Positions 1 through 10,829 are shown, numbered from the stretch's first letter. The stretch: DNA of 64,000 bases from Adiantum capillus-veneris (GCA_014529385.2 CM043958.1:145195234-145259233); one strand, 5' to 3'. Numbers and translations: made by a program. Notes: a model not told the origin generated them from the sequence alone.

Positions 1-319
1 GCAGCGAGGTCAATTCGTTTTGCATTTTCCGGCCCATTGTAAGATTCCTGGTTTATTCTTTCCCTTATTGGTGGCGTTATTATGATTTTTCTGTCTTGGA
101 TTGTGAATTTTCGATAGTGGGATGGTACATCCATGTTTTCTTTTTTTGAATCCTCCTTACCTTCACTTTCTACCTCAATAGTCATACCTCTCGTAACGTC
201 CAATTAAGTTCTTGGTATTTCTTCTTACGCTCCATTTTGGTCTACTCAGGATCTTTTGTCTTTTCACGTTTTGATTGTTGAGATCTTCTTGAATTTGTTT
301 CCGTTTTAGTTTTCCAGGC

Positions 320-1288
320 TTATTTTATGTCCTCATGTGTCCTTTTCCCTCGAACTCTTGAGAATTTCCCTGATATTTTGTCTTTTACACAATCCTCTGC
401 CTTGACTAGCATTAGATAGTGCGTTTTGTATTTTATCCTGGGCATCGGGTTTTCTCTAACCTCGTTTTCTGCTCTTTTTTTTCTATAGCGTTCCTGGCGT
501 TTAGGGTGTTGATTTGCAAAATCATAAAACTTGATATCTGCGGTTGTTTCCCTACTCTCGCTTGAGCTGTCTGAACACTCGTTATCTGCATCGTTACTTA
601 ATTTCATATGCTCAGAGGAGTCATAAAACTCTTCTTGTCCTGGTGAGTCTACATTCTCATCTCCTATTGGTATCAGGTTTACCATGTAATAGGGTAGCAC
701 ATCATAGCCGTCCTTATCGCAAAATTTTGTTGTTGGGCTATCTGTAATGGCACAGACATCCAACGTTGCTAGTATGTGATCCCATTCCATAGGTTCTAAT
801 GCATCTTCATGAAAAGGTTCCGGAATATAATCCTTGTCTTCAATAGCTCTTTCTAAGATGCATTCCTCTCTTTTCAAGCTCCCACATTGTGAAGCTCCAC
901 ACATCCATAGCTCTTTTTTCTGCCCTAACCATGCTGGGAGTTCGGACTTTGCCAACGTAGCCGAATCAAACTCTTCGACTGGTGTCTGGTTCACATCTTT
1001 GTAACTATGGTCTTTTAGGTATATTTTGGTTGTAGTCTCCCCACGCCTGAGGTATATGTGGTCATAACCCCAATCCTGTACCATCTTTAATTGTCTCATG
1101 AACGGTCTTCCCAACATGATCTCGTAATTGTTCTTTTTGCCGAAATCAACTATTGCAAATGTATGCTCATACTCGATTCCGCAAGAGGTGACAATTACTT
1201 TTTCTAAACGTCCCCTAGAGGCTTTTCCATGAACCCATCTGTCAGTTGTAATTTCATTATGGTTGCTCTCAAAGCCGGTTTTCCCCAT
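320..1288 (-). pseudogene. R1 protease domain, C-terminal half, and downstream linker
   Basis: This frame carries the second half of a retropepsin fold, including the conserved I-M-L-G-R-P-F-M strand followed by a D-W-G-Y-D segment. About 180 residues of acidic linker with Cys pairs (W-M-C-G-A-S-Q-C) follow. The protease would cleave the element's own polyprotein. The catalytic half is in the adjacent overlapping frame (1204-1461), so a frameshift separates the two. The same arrangement and many of the same words (K-D-H-S-Y-[KR]-D-V, E-D-G-Y-D-V) occur in R2 at 23.8-24.3 kb, which supports real ancestral coding. The end is an in-frame stop near base 320. Sequence 1-319 continues in this direction with many stops and no recognised domain. 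Confidence 0.7.
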
Positions 1289-1461
1289 TTTTTCCAGATT
1301 TCTTTTGTGGCGATAGCAACTCCCGCTCCACTGTCGAGAATAGCCTTGGATACTACTCCCTGGAATTCTACTGGTAGTGTGGTATTTCCATCTTCTCCTT
1401 CACAATATTCTCCAACCTTGTTTAAAGGTACAGGCCTAGTGTTCTGTTGAGGCTTGTCCAA
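1204..1461 (-). pseudogene. R1 retropepsin catalytic half (L-D-S-G-A-G)
   Basis: Contains L-P-V-E-F-Q-G-V followed by A-I-L-D-S-G-A-G-V-A-I-A-T. This is the active-site loop of a retroviral-type aspartic protease; the catalytic Asp and D-S-G are intact here. The product would act as a homodimer in particle maturation. The reading frame overlaps the downstream protease half in another frame, so the gene is frameshifted. R2 has the equivalent segment at about 23590-23770 with the same D-S-G-A-G. Confidence 0.75.
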
Positions 1462-1473
1462 TTCTCTGATCCC

Positions 1474-2830
1474 TTATTGAATTCTCAAGGTAGGGTCTTT
1501 TACTCCAAATTTTTTTAAGCATTTGCCTATTGTGGTCCACATGTTTGTTCCTAACCTCAAGAGTTCGGCTAACGCGATTGTGCATGCCACCGGGGTGGAC
1601 AGTAACTCAATCAACCCTTGTGAATCCATTACTCTGTTGGGAGAAACTCTTTGAGATGGGATTGCTCTCACTTCAGACTTAGCTTCATACTCCCCTAGGT
1701 AAGAGGGTAGAGTTTTTAGCGAGTCAGGTTGGCTGTGCCCCGAGCTAATTGACCCCTGGTCCCCCCTTGTGAATGCATATCAAAGTTCATTTGTGATCTT
1801 GCCTCAAATTCTTCAATGGGAGATAAGATCTCATTTTTCTCCTTCTTGGTGCGATTTAGTTGGTGGTTCACCCTATTAGCTTCATTTGCTTCCTGGATTT
1901 GCTTCCACATGTCACCTAGACTCTCACACTCTTTATCCATCCCCGCCGATGTTTTAGGTTGGAAACCATCAAATGTCTCATCAGTTGTATTTGGCACTAT
2001 GATAAGTTCCCGCTTAGACTCTCAGATAGTCATGAGTCCCTACATTGTGTCCGCTTGTTTCTCTAGAGTTGGTGTGATAGGGGTTGGAGCTGGCACCTCG
2101 TGCCAACTTGTAGGTTTACTAGGTGTTTTCTATCAAAGATTGGGTTGTTTCAATCATCTTCCTACACATTTCCAACCTCTGTTTTTCTAGTTCCGCATAT
2201 GGATAAGTCATCCATCGTTGCTCTTGGTTTTGGTTGTTTTTGAGTCTTGACTTCGTATGCTTTTAAAAGTGCGTCAAGCTGCTCATTTACTTTTTCTACC
2301 AGTATTGATCCTCCCGATCCTACACTTTTGGGTTCCACTATTTCCTTGGGCCCTATGGTTGCAGCAGTGTGTGAACTTAAACTAGTTAGATCCTCTAATC
2401 GCTCCAATCTATCCTTTGTGTGTTTGCTCCTCGGATAGAGCCGTTTGCTCTCGTTCCTTCCTAGCTTTCATACGAGCCTTTCTAGCTTTTCAAGTGCTTC
2501 ATTGATTTTTCATTTCTGCACTAGGGGCATCGATCTTTGGCTCTTCAATTATTGGTTTGTGTGTCCTTCTTTGAGCTTGTGCCCGTGTGACTACCTGAAT
2601 AGGTATTACTGTTTCATTTTCTAATCCCCCACTGGATGGCACTACTTCCAGCATGTTTAAAGTAGTTTTTGCTCCTTTGCTCGGGTTCTTAGGGCAATCA
2701 AGAATCAAGTGAGTAATTCCACACTTGGTGTAATACGCATTGACTCTAATGATTTCATCGTGAGGACAGTCCCTTAGCCAGTGATCTCTGCCACACTTGT
2801 AGCAGGGTCCCTTAGGCTGTTGAGGTGCTC
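1474..2830 (-). pseudogene. gag: R1 gag C-terminal region with zinc knuckles and linker
   Basis: A zinc knuckle C-Y-K-C-G-R-D-H-W-L-R-D-C reads at about 2770-2812. A second, degenerate knuckle-like block (K-C-G-I-T-H-L-I-L-D-C-P-K) follows at 2690-2735 and has lost its first Cys pair. Knuckles of this kind bind element RNA in the nucleocapsid. Downstream is a low-complexity linker leading to a segment with C-T-I-A-L-A-E-L-L-R (about 1560-1600), which R2 repeats as C-T-I-T-L-A-E-L-L-K. Multiple frames and stops are needed to read through, so this is a broken region of the polyprotein. Confidence 0.65.
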
Positions 2831-2900
2831 CTTGAGTTCCTCTCTGTTGGTAAGCATGCCTCTATCCGCCCATGCCTCCGTTGGCTATGAACAACAGTGT

Positions 2901-4052
2901 TCATTCATCCAAGCTGTATCTTCCTTCTCCTACAGCCTGGGCAGCTGTTGGTGGTCCCGTACTTCCAATCATGCTCCAAGGTTCTTGCATCTTAGGTTCT
3001 TCAGGTGGACAATAGACAGGATTTGTTGCATATCCATTGGGATCTTCGTAATATGCATGCATGGGTACCAAAGCCTTCTCTTCTGGTTCATTTACCATTG
3101 GTGCATACCTTATGCCAACCGGTCTTGCTCTTGGTAGGGGTGGTTGGTTCCCCAATACTGGTTGGGGTCCTTTAACTCCTATAGGTCCTGGTAGGTTACC
3201 CGCTGGATACCTAGGCATCGGTGGGATTTGAGGAGATGCTACTTGAGCTTGGGGAGCATAAGGTCGCTCTCTCACATATCCCTTGTTATAATAACATTCC
3301 TCCATCACATGGTTTGTCCATTTTTGTTCGATTGCACGCCACTTCGGCTGCTTAGTTTGAGGCTTGGCATACATATTAATTTTTTTTAGCACTTCTTCCA
3401 CCAGCTGCTCCTGGCTTACAACTACTTCTCCTTTCTGTGCTGACTTAGTGGACTTGCTTCCACTTTGTTGTGAGGATGAATCGTCATCAAGATCCTTGAA
3501 TTCACCCTCCTTGTAGACCGCACAATTGTCTACAAGGTAAAGAGCTTCCTTAGTTAACTCATTTAATGTTGTGCTCCTCTTCATATGTAAGTCCTTCGGG
3601 AGATCTGCGTTTCTCAGTCCTTGAATAAATATAAGCATAAGTCTGGACTGGGTTGGTAGCTCTTCCACAGGACAGAACTTCACATATGTCTTTAGTCGTA
3701 GGGCTGCCTTTCGCACAGATTCTCCTTCCTTCTGTTTGAATTTATGGATTTGTGAGACTGTATTATGAGCTATCCCCCTTTGTGAGAATTCCTCAATAAA
3801 CTCGTCAAAAACCTCCTCCATAGACTCGAAATCTCTACGCTCCACAGAATCAAACCAAGTGGCTGCATCCTCTTCTAGTGTAAGTCCAAATCCTGCAAAT
3901 TGAGTAGAAAAATCCAAAACTTCTTCAGCTCTAATTACACGCACAAAGTCTGCTACATGATCCCTAGGATCTCTGCTTCCCGAGTATTTCTTGTTTACCC
4001 ATTTTTGCACCTGAGAAGGTCTAATTCTACGATGGTCTACAAATCTCATCAT
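2901..4052 (-). pseudogene. gag: R1 gag capsid region
   Basis: An open frame of 383 codons on the minus strand, the longest intact piece of R1. The first ~170 residues fit a Ty3/gypsy-type capsid domain (retrotransposon gag family): D-P-R-D-H-V-A-D-F, A-A-T-W-F-D-S-V, F-I-E-E-F-S-Q-R-G and K-Q-K-E-G-E-S-V-R. A Pro-rich tail follows. The product would build the virus-like particle in the cytoplasm. The frame opens at 4052 but the capsid sense continues upstream in other frames (4365-4631), so the apparent start is probably internal. It ends just before the zinc knuckles at 2812. Confidence 0.8.
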
Positions 4053-4364
4053 TGGTTCTCCTCGTCCTCCTCGATATGCCTCTTCTCGCCTTCGGTAGTG
4101 GGAGGGTTTCTGTCCTAGAGGTGCTCCTAAGCCATAATTTTTTATGGTTCTTGCAAGAGGTCGTTCATCTCCCCGAACTCGTTCTCTTTGTTCTCGTTCT
4201 ATGGGTTGTCTTTCGGGCTTTGCCGACTCTTGAGTTTTTGGCTTACTCTCGCCTTGGTAATGTAAATGGAGTGGTGGGTCTTGTAAATCTCTTAACCCTC
4301 GTGTGGCTAGATAACCACCTCTGTTTAGGTCTTGTTCGGATGTTGCATTTTGTTGAAGCCATGC

Positions 4365-5388
4365 CTATAATGATGGTTGGGTTGCCTGCTGGTTCTGATT
4401 GTTGAAAGTCTGCTGCCGGTTAGAATGTGATGTTGCATCATATTCTTTTGGAAATGGATTTGTAGACTTGCTAGGGGTATAGGTGGACCTTGGTACTTCT
4501 TCGGGGACATATGTTGATGTTTCTGGAACTATTGCCTTATCTACCTCCTCTAGCAGAATTCGTTTGTGTTCTCGCACGTACCTGTCAACAAAAATGATAT
4601 CCTTCCCCATAGCAATTTCATAAGAGAACAAGTAAAGAACCTTGTCATTGCTTAATTCATTTGGGTAGGGTACTTTGCATCAAAAATAAGAGACTACTCT
4701 CATGCTTGTAAATTCTCACATTCTCATTATAGGTAGAGACTCATCAATAAGAGACTACTCCCTCGCTCTCATGCTTGTAAATTCTCACATTCTCATTATA
4801 GGTAGAGACTCTGGTTGTTTTTTTATCATACATAAAATGAGCTCCAGGTCGATCAATTTTAGGAGGCGGCTCTTGAGTTTCTAAGACCATTTTCCCTTTT
4901 GCCACATTATCTCCATACCTGTTGTAATCTTCAGGCTTCCTAACTATAAGATAGTGGTTCCCCTTTTCATCTTGGAATCTATCTCCATCATCATAGACTT
5001 GAATTATCTCCAATATCTGAGAAGGCTGTTCCTCTATACAAATACACTTGCGCCCCCGATAGTCAGAATAAACTAGGGCTCCCCGAGAGTTTGTTCCTTC
5101 TAAGAAGATTATCGTGAACTTGGCCTTGTTCAAAGGGTTCTGGGAGGTACTTCCTCCTAGCATTGGTCCTTCACTGGTGAAGCCTCCTGATTGTTGACTA
5201 CCCATCATGAAGAAGGACTTGTCTGATGAAGTGTCAGTATCACTACCTTCCTCAATGATTGGGGCTAATGGATCTAGCCTTGCCTGAGTTACACTCTCCT
5301 CAGTGGATACTAAGCTACCCTGATCATATGCCACTTTTTGGTCTCTCAAAATGTGTCTTCCTGATCTTAAATTCATCAAACTTTGCAA
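4365..5388 (-). pseudogene. gag: R1 gag N-terminal region
   Basis: Two minus-strand open pieces (5388-4744 and 4631-4365) precede the capsid. The first starts M-Q-S-L-M-N-L-R-S-G-R-H-I, a wording often seen at the start of plant gag polyproteins, and is rich in Ser, Gly and acidic residues. The second has a basic/acidic helix then a Ser/Thr/Pro/Gln-rich tail. A 58-66 bp tandem duplication (4685-4811) interrupts the join and ends the first frame. No catalytic role is expected; the region would be structural. Start choice: 5388 is the first Met of the open frame and is preceded by the stop-rich leader. Confidence 0.6.
4685..4811. repeat. Tandem duplication, two units of 58-66 bp
   Basis: Both units run from aataagagactactc through ggtagagactc; the second has an extra cctcgct. 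The duplication lies inside the R1 gag N-terminal region and breaks its frame. Confidence 0.85.
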
Positions 5389-5798
5389 TGCAATTTATCA
5401 CAAATCCAACCACTCACCTGGCAAAGGATCAGTCTCTGCACAACTTCTTGCTTTGCTGCCGAATATACCTGTAAACAAGCATTTAATTTCAGCAATCGAA
5501 TCAAAGAATTTAACCAATAGAGGTGGTCTTAGTAATGATTGTTATAACTGGAGTGTTAGTCCCAACCACTATTGTACTCTATACACTTCTAATGTTCTTG
5601 ATTAGGTCCACTAATCTTGAACTGTACACCACCTACGTGTTTGTCAGTCTAGACGTAACGTCTTAATTCTCGTCTTTGCTCCGTAAATAGGTCAAACAAA
5701 GTCCAATTTCACTTCTGAAAGAAGTTCTGGAACCCTTAAGTCAGTTAGAACCTCCTTGTATGTCCACAATTTAATATTGCCCTAAAAATGACCCTGTA

Positions 5799-5820
5799 GA
5801 CATCCTACGTGTAGGATGTC
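5799..5820. repeat. Leader near-palindrome copy 1
   Basis: Ten-base arms GACATCCTAC and GTAGGATGTC are perfectly complementary around a central GT. RNA from either strand could form a stem or pair with another copy. Confidence 0.85.
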
Positions 5821-6083
5821 CTTTTTGCTCTGTTTCAGATAAAATTTGCAAGGTAGGTTTCCCTTGATGTGTTGAGCTCACAGCTGTTCTCACTTTTTGG
5901 TTTGGACACCTATAAGCTTGTCAACTGATCAGAAATCTATTCCAAAAGCCTAGTGTCTGATCTAATGAATTCACCTGTCAAATCAACTCCAAATTGGACC
6001 AAGCTTGCTAGGAGGTTTGTCCAAGGCTATATCAGAGCCTGGTATGTCTCAAATATAATTTTGGGCCTTGTAATCATGCATTA

Positions 6084-6105
6084 GACATACTACGCGTAGG
6101 ATGTC
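6084..6105. repeat. Leader near-palindrome copy 2
   Basis: Arms GACATACTAC and GTAGGATGTC around a central GC. One arm base differs from copy 1, leaving one mismatch in the stem. Confidence 0.85.
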
Positions 6106-6523
6106 TTTTGCATCATTTAACCCAACTTGTCCCACAGCTTTTCCTTGATGTGTTGAGCTCGCTGGTGTGTTTAGATTTATGTTTGAATGTCAAAAGACCC
6201 CAAACTTAGCTATCCTAGCCTTTTTTCTGTCAAAATTGCTAAAGGCTACTAAAACCACAATTTTCTCACCCAATTGAGATGAAACCTTTCACATGCACTC
6301 AATAAATCATGTAGATCATGCACATGAAGACATCCTATGGTTTTGGTCTCAAAATTATGCCTTGGCACAATTTGGGTAGGATGTTTGGCAATTCCTGTCT
6401 TTTGGCCACAATCTGTCAAGATATGGTCAATCTTCCACTTTCCAGGTGAAAATAGGGTAAAACCTACCTTCTAAACACTCTGGTAAACTCAGATTCTCAA
6501 AATTCCTGCAAGATCACCCTGTA

Positions 6524-6545
6524 GACATACTACATGTAGGATGTC
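6524..6545. repeat. Leader near-palindrome copy 3
   Basis: Arms GACATACTAC and GTAGGATGTC around a central AT. The same arm variant as copy 2, preceded by the same ccctgta found before copy 1. Confidence 0.85.
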
Positions 6546-7054
6546 TACTCTCTTAGAATTTAATTTTTCTCTGCCAATGGGCTTCCCTATGCTCTATAGA
6601 TCTCTCAGCAATAATCACAGAAACTTTTGGACTTCAATTCAACTTCTAAACACAATTCACCGTCTTTTATAGTTCTTCGATGAGCCTAACAACAAATATA
6701 ACATGCATGAAGTGCTCCAAATCATAAATCATGATGTCCTACTTACCCTACTCCTACTCATCATGTGAGATGGTGATTTTGGTGTCTCGATTGCTTCCTG
6801 GCCTCCCACATACTCTCAAGCTATCTTCTCACCGCATCTACCACTCCAGCTCCTACTCTCCACTCCACAACCTAACTCCTATCTAACACTACCTAAGACG
6901 GACGATCTAGGCCAACCATATGCTCCCTAGACTCCTCCTAAGACCTAGAGAGTCCACCACCCTCTGATCCTATCTAAATGTAAAATAGGACTCTGGCCAG
7001 CCAGAGAATCCCTATCCTCAAGGATTAGTCTCGGTCACCTACCTAGGGTTTTCG

Positions 7055-7072
7055 TCCCCGGCAGCGGCGCCA
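7055..7072 (-). other. R1 primer binding site
   Basis: On the minus strand it reads TGGCGCCGCTGCCGGGGA, one base from the LTR end. It closely resembles the TGGCGCCGTTGCCGGGGA site used by many plant Athila/Tat-type elements (generally assigned to a tRNA-Asp; I have not checked the tRNA). Minus-strand DNA synthesis would start here. Confidence 0.85.
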
Positions 7073-7073
7073 A

Positions 7074-8006
7074 TGTTGGCGGATACGCCGCGACGAACGT
7101 CAGCACAGCGAGAACTCACCTAACAAGAATTGTCAGCTAAGGACGAAGCTCGATCCGCAGGCGTGTAGAAGCAAGCATAGGGTGTCGACCTACACTCGAC
7201 CAACTATTGACTACTTCTTACAGAGGTCTCTACCCAATGTCTAAGTTACAGCCTACTATTGTGCACATGAGGAGATTTCCTACAACGCTTCCTTGAGCCA
7301 AATATCAATTAGACGTTCTCGAAACGCTACGAAACTTGAAGGATATCCTACTAACACCAATAGGCCACACTCTCTAAGGTCCGTGGCCCAAAACCCTACC
7401 CAAAAACACCCGGTGCAGAATCACGTAGGATGTTTGACAGGTTTTTGCAAGTCAATGTTTCTAAAACCTAAGGTGCCTAATGTGTAGCTCTACTCAATAT
7501 GAACGTGTGGATATGATGAAATGCGAAAATAGACACCGTTTGCTTACTAAATCCCTAGAAATAGCTCGCAGGTCAATCTCGCGAAGCCGGGTCGTACACG
7601 CACAATGTGGGTATTGGCGTGTAGCTCTCTCCATGGGCAACACGCGGCACTTCTCCGTACTCGATTCCGACCACCAGTGTGCGCGTAGTGTCAAGATAAG
7701 CTCTCACTCTCTCTCATACACAGAATACGCTTCTCACAGACACTTCATAGAATGAACAAGGGTTTTTTCATTAAGGGTAAAATTTGGTATTTATACCTTC
7801 CAAATACAAATCCTCATGTTCCAAAGTGAAATCCTACTCAGTCTAATGGCAAAAAATAATATACAAAATTGGAAACTTCTGCAAGCCCCCAGTATTTACA
7901 AGTGAAATTACAGGTTTTCTTAATCAGAGAATGACTACATAGGATTTCCTTCTTTTCTCATTTTGTCAGTCTTCAGTTGAGTGTGACCGCCAGTCTTCAG
8001 CTAACA
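7074..8006 (-). repeat. R1 5' LTR
   Basis: On the minus strand it opens TGTTAGCTGAAG and closes CGCCAACA, giving short inverted ends TGTT.../...AACA. The right edge is fixed because the flanking PPR sequence breaks off exactly there and the left edge because the primer binding site follows. Length 933 bp. It contains a TATA box (7788-7795) and one stray copy of the leader motif (gtaggatgt near 7425). The partner LTR lies outside the window, so no LTR comparison is possible. Confidence 0.85.
7788..7795 (-). promoter_or_regulatory. R1 LTR TATA box
   Basis: TATAAATA on the minus strand within a 12-bp palindrome (GGTATAAATACC pattern, 7786-7797). About 215 bp from the LTR start, it is the best candidate for the RNA polymerase II promoter of R1; transcription would begin about 30 bp further on, near 7755. 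Confidence 0.65.
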
Positions 8007-8668
8007 CACTCCATGAGATGACATCCCCGACAAGCAACTCCTCAACTACCTTGTGTGCTTGCTGAGGTAGAGCACATTTGGCATACACGTCAACCAAGGC
8101 AATGCCAAGAAAGACATCGTTTTTCAATAGCCCTTGACTAACAATATCATTTGAACTATTTCGCCCATATTAGTGTCTTACGTAATGCCATATGCCTTGA
8201 AGATTCAAGATTAAGTGATCGCATTTGGAGAGACAACCTTGCATTGCATATGCTAAAAACAACCCTAAGCTTCCTCGCCTTTTTCGCTCATGTTGGGCAT
8301 ATCCCGCAATCAATGCACTCCATGAGATGACATCCCAAACAGGATCAGCCCCAAATCAGCATTTTTAGCCCAAAAAACAGCCCCATATCATCCATCAAAT
8401 CAAACCAAAAACATAGTATTTTTAGCTCCTATTCTTGGCCTTTCCCGTGTTGGGCATATCCTACAATCAGTGCACTCCATGAGAAGTCCTCGCATTGCAT
8501 ATGCTAAAAATAGCCCTAAGCTTTTTGGTTTTTCCCGTGTTGGGCATATCCCGCAATCATTGCAATCCATGAGACGACATGCCTGACAAGCAACTCCTCG
8601 ACCACCTTTTGTGCTTGTTGAGGTAGAGCACATTTGGCATACACGTCGCCCAAGGTGATGCCAAGAAA
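8007..8668 (-). pseudogene. PPR (pentatricopeptide repeat) array, decayed, split by R1
   Basis: Conceptual minus-strand reading gives repeated PPR wording in several frames: N-D-I-V-S-Q-G-L-L-K-N-D-V-F, A-L-V-D-V-Y-A-K-C, K-V-V-E-E-L-L-V-G-D-V-I-S-W-S, and three versions of A-[LM]-I-[AV]-G-Y-A-Q-H. PPR proteins bind organelle RNA and guide editing or processing. At least three partial repeat units are present with frameshifts and stops between them, so no protein is made. R1 starts inside the word V-S-W-S at 8006. On the other side (8668) the reading runs directly into the transposon accessory gene. Whether this is a host relic or a fragment captured by a transposon is open. Confidence 0.8.
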
Positions 8669-10235
8669 GATAGAGTAGCACACCAAAACTTCTCTCCATT
8701 TGCAAGATCTGCAATCCTTGCATACTTGGAGGTCTTTCCCCTATAGGTAATCTCCATCTTCTTTATCACCTTGGCCCTACCAATTTCATCCATTGCTTAG
8801 CCAACTCTTCAATCTTCTGTTCCATCTCATCCTTAAAGAGCAATCATGTCATTATTTGCACAGGGAGTGTAAACCAACTCCTTTTTCCCTGAGATGAGAC
8901 AACCTGCATTTCTTTCTCCACCCATGCTCTATCTTCAATAGCCAACCCATCCAAGAGAGTAGTCTTGTCTGCCTCTCATAGCCTTCTCAATTGGAACAAC
9001 ATATCTCCAAATGTGGTTGGCACATATGCATAATTGTTCATTCTATAGCATTAAAACAAAAACGAATATCCATAACTCAAAAACAACAATGAAAATTTTC
9101 AAGGAGAATAGTAGATGCCCAACATCATTCTTAATTATTCAATCTTGCCAAGGAGAACATTAATTCCCCCTACATAAGTCTTTGCAAACTACAAAAAGTG
9201 GCAGACCACATAGCAATGTCTAGACATGTCATTCTCAAACCCTGTATTGCATAATTGTACAATTATATTAAAATAGTGCAATCAACACAACAAAATTTCT
9301 TAAAGGAGATTAAGTTAAAGAATACCTTGTCTAATGCATTCCATCCATGCATGTAGACAATTGTTGCCATCTAGGACATGGACCATCTTTCCTTTCAAGT
9401 AGGGCCCCCACTCTGTCTCTAAATCAAGGGACCTCTCAAACCTTTCATTAACTGTTTTCCAGCAGTCATCCCAAGAATCTCTCCTTTCTTGAGTGATTGG
9501 TGTCTCCTCCCCCTCTAGGTCAATAAGGGAGATAGTAAAGGCCCCCTTGCTCTCAAGATATCCTCCCATCTTAATAAAACTTCTTGTGAGTGATCTTTCG
9601 ATGGAAGGGATTACTTTCCTAACAGATTCACTAGGCAGTAACCTGCATAGTGGGATCCTAGGGGGTGGTCCAGAAAACACGACTCTGATTCTCTCAAGGA
9701 ATGCCTATGGTGTAGAGGTCTCAAGGATCTTGCCAAACACCTCTAATTTGTTTCTTCTCCCCCCTGCAAGATTGGACATATTTTGGCCTTCTATCTCCTC
9801 ATCATCTTGTTGCCCCTCAGTCACCTCATCATCATGTTGCCCCTCCTCCTCGTCATGTTGCCCCTCAGTCACCTCATCATCATGTTGCCCCTCAGTCACC
9901 TCGTCATGTTGCTCAACTACCACCTCCTCATTCTGATCATCTTGTTAAGTTCTCTGAGTATCATGTCCCTACTCCTCTCTCTCAATAGCAACTTGATCCA
10001 CTGCCTTCTCAAGGTTTTCTTGCTCCAAGTCATGAATAATACTATCAACCAGCTCCTCAACACCACCACCATCCTCAACATCTTCAACAACCTTTTGACT
10101 TACTTGAGAATACTCTTGAGTACCTGCTCTTGCCATTGACCTATTGAAGTTGGCATGCTTCGATGGTCTACCTCTTCTCTTGTATGTTGCTCCAGAATCC
10201 CCTGCACCCTCCACAATTTTCCTTCTCTTAGGCAT
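8669..10235 (-). pseudogene. AT-hook / possible ParB-like accessory gene, interrupted by probable introns and stops
   Basis: ATG at 10235 opens M-P-K-R-R-K-I and an AT-hook, K-R-R-G-R-P-S-K-H (about 10158-10184), a minor-groove DNA-binding motif. An acidic repeat follows, several copies of D-D-E-V-T-E-G-Q-H (about 9790-9925), then a globular part ending W-G-P-Y-L-K-G-K-M-V-H-V-L-D-G-N-N-C-L-H. The D-G-N-x-x-L-x-A-W pattern recalls ParB/sulfiredoxin-like folds (D-G-N-H-R-x-x-A-W), here with altered His-Arg. The exon meets a donor-like AG/GTATTC near 9324. Further coding sense (M-N-N-Y-A-Y-V-P-T-T-F-G-D, then G-K-T-S-K-Y-A-R-I-A-D-L-A-N-G-E-K-F-W) continues to 8669 with stops. It is divergent to the transposase at 11.7-15.1 kb, so I infer a transposon accessory protein. 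The ParB link is tentative. Confidence 0.5.
9790..9925 (-). repeat. Minisatellite coding acidic D-D-E-V-T-E-G-Q-H repeats
   Basis: Units of roughly 27 bp built on cctcatcatcatgttgcccctcagtcac are repeated about five times on the plus strand, encoding acidic repeats on the minus strand. Confidence 0.8.
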
Positions 10236-10448
10236 AATATCTGCCTCACACTTACCATCCTCACAATTCGATCTTGTGAAGTGCATAAACACTTTGAAAC
10301 AATGAAAATTTCCAATTATATAAAATTTATATGAAAGCCCCTTGAATGACTGAACCGGACACATTGGAAAGGACAACATCAGCTTTCTAATTCACTAGAT
10401 TATAGTCATTATGGTCAGTTATTGCCATGAACTAAATTATGGGTAGAT
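10236..10448. other. Upstream of accessory gene; no separate gene seen
   Basis: The accessory frame stays open on the minus strand to 10379 but without AT-hook or repeat features. It could be 5' leader of that gene. Nothing else recognised. Confidence 0.4.
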
Positions 10449-10592
10449 GAAATCATCACGGCCGGCACATTTATCACTACAAATCTCGCTCCACCTCTAT
10501 ACTACCATTTATCGTTATGGCGAGCTGAAATCATCACGACCGGCACATTTATCACTACAAATTTTGCTCCACCTCTATACTACCATTTATCA
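10449..10592. repeat. 78-bp tandem duplication
   Basis: Two units starting gaaatcatcacg at 10449 and 10527, nearly identical through ctatactaccatttatc; the second unit is slightly shorter. It sits between the divergent transposon genes. Confidence 0.9.
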
Positions 10593-10661
10593 TTTTTCTC
10601 TTCTCCATACTACCGTTCAATCTATCTGTCTTGCAATCGTTCTCTTGCAAACATGTAAATG

Positions 10662-10663
<2 letters not shown>

Positions 10664-10740
<77 letters not shown>

Positions 10741-10795
10741 ATGTGTGTACCACGGCCCACTACTGATGCATGCTTCAACAAAGCATTGGTGTCTC

Positions 10796-10829
<34 letters not shown>

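Larger units (their letters stand above)
5400..7054 (-). other. R1 untranslated leader with repeated near-palindromes
   Basis: About 1.65 kb between the primer binding site and gag without a sustained open frame. It holds at least three copies of a 22-nt near-palindrome (5799-5820, 6084-6105, 6524-6545) and looser copies near 6326 and 6368. The first two are each followed by ttgatgtgttgagctc (about 5862 and 6147), so a larger unit of about 285 bp was duplicated. Long leaders are usual in plant gypsy elements and carry packaging and dimerisation signals; that role here is inference. Confidence 0.65.
1..8006 (-). mobile_element. R1: minus-strand LTR retrotransposon (5' LTR, leader, gag, protease; 3' part outside window)
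   Basis: Read on the minus strand, the order is LTR (8006-7074), primer binding site, a leader of about 1.6 kb, a gag-type polyprotein with zinc knuckles, then an aspartic protease. That is the order of a plant LTR retrotransposon. No reverse transcriptase or integrase is visible before the window ends at base 1, so the 3' half and 3' LTR would lie outside. Several frames are broken by stops, so the copy is decayed. The 5' LTR begins exactly where the PPR sequence at 8007 stops, which marks an insertion point. A homologous gag-protease remnant (R2) lies on the plus strand at 23.0-26.3 kb. Lineage (Tat/Athila-like or other Ty3/gypsy) is not certain without the polymerase. Confidence 0.8.

Noticed and set aside
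544-747. Plus-strand open frames over R1 and C
   Set aside because: Shadow frames opposite the recognised gag, protease and polymerase coding strands; no motifs of their own.
4685-4811. CRISPR-like direct repeats
   Set aside because: Only two units without unique spacers, in a plant retroelement. No CRISPR array or cas-like gene is present anywhere.
8400-8793. Open frames MQGLQ... and MDEIG... as genes in their own right
   Set aside because: They are out-of-phase or mixed readings of the PPR pseudogene and the end of the accessory gene; the meaningful residues appear only when frames are switched.
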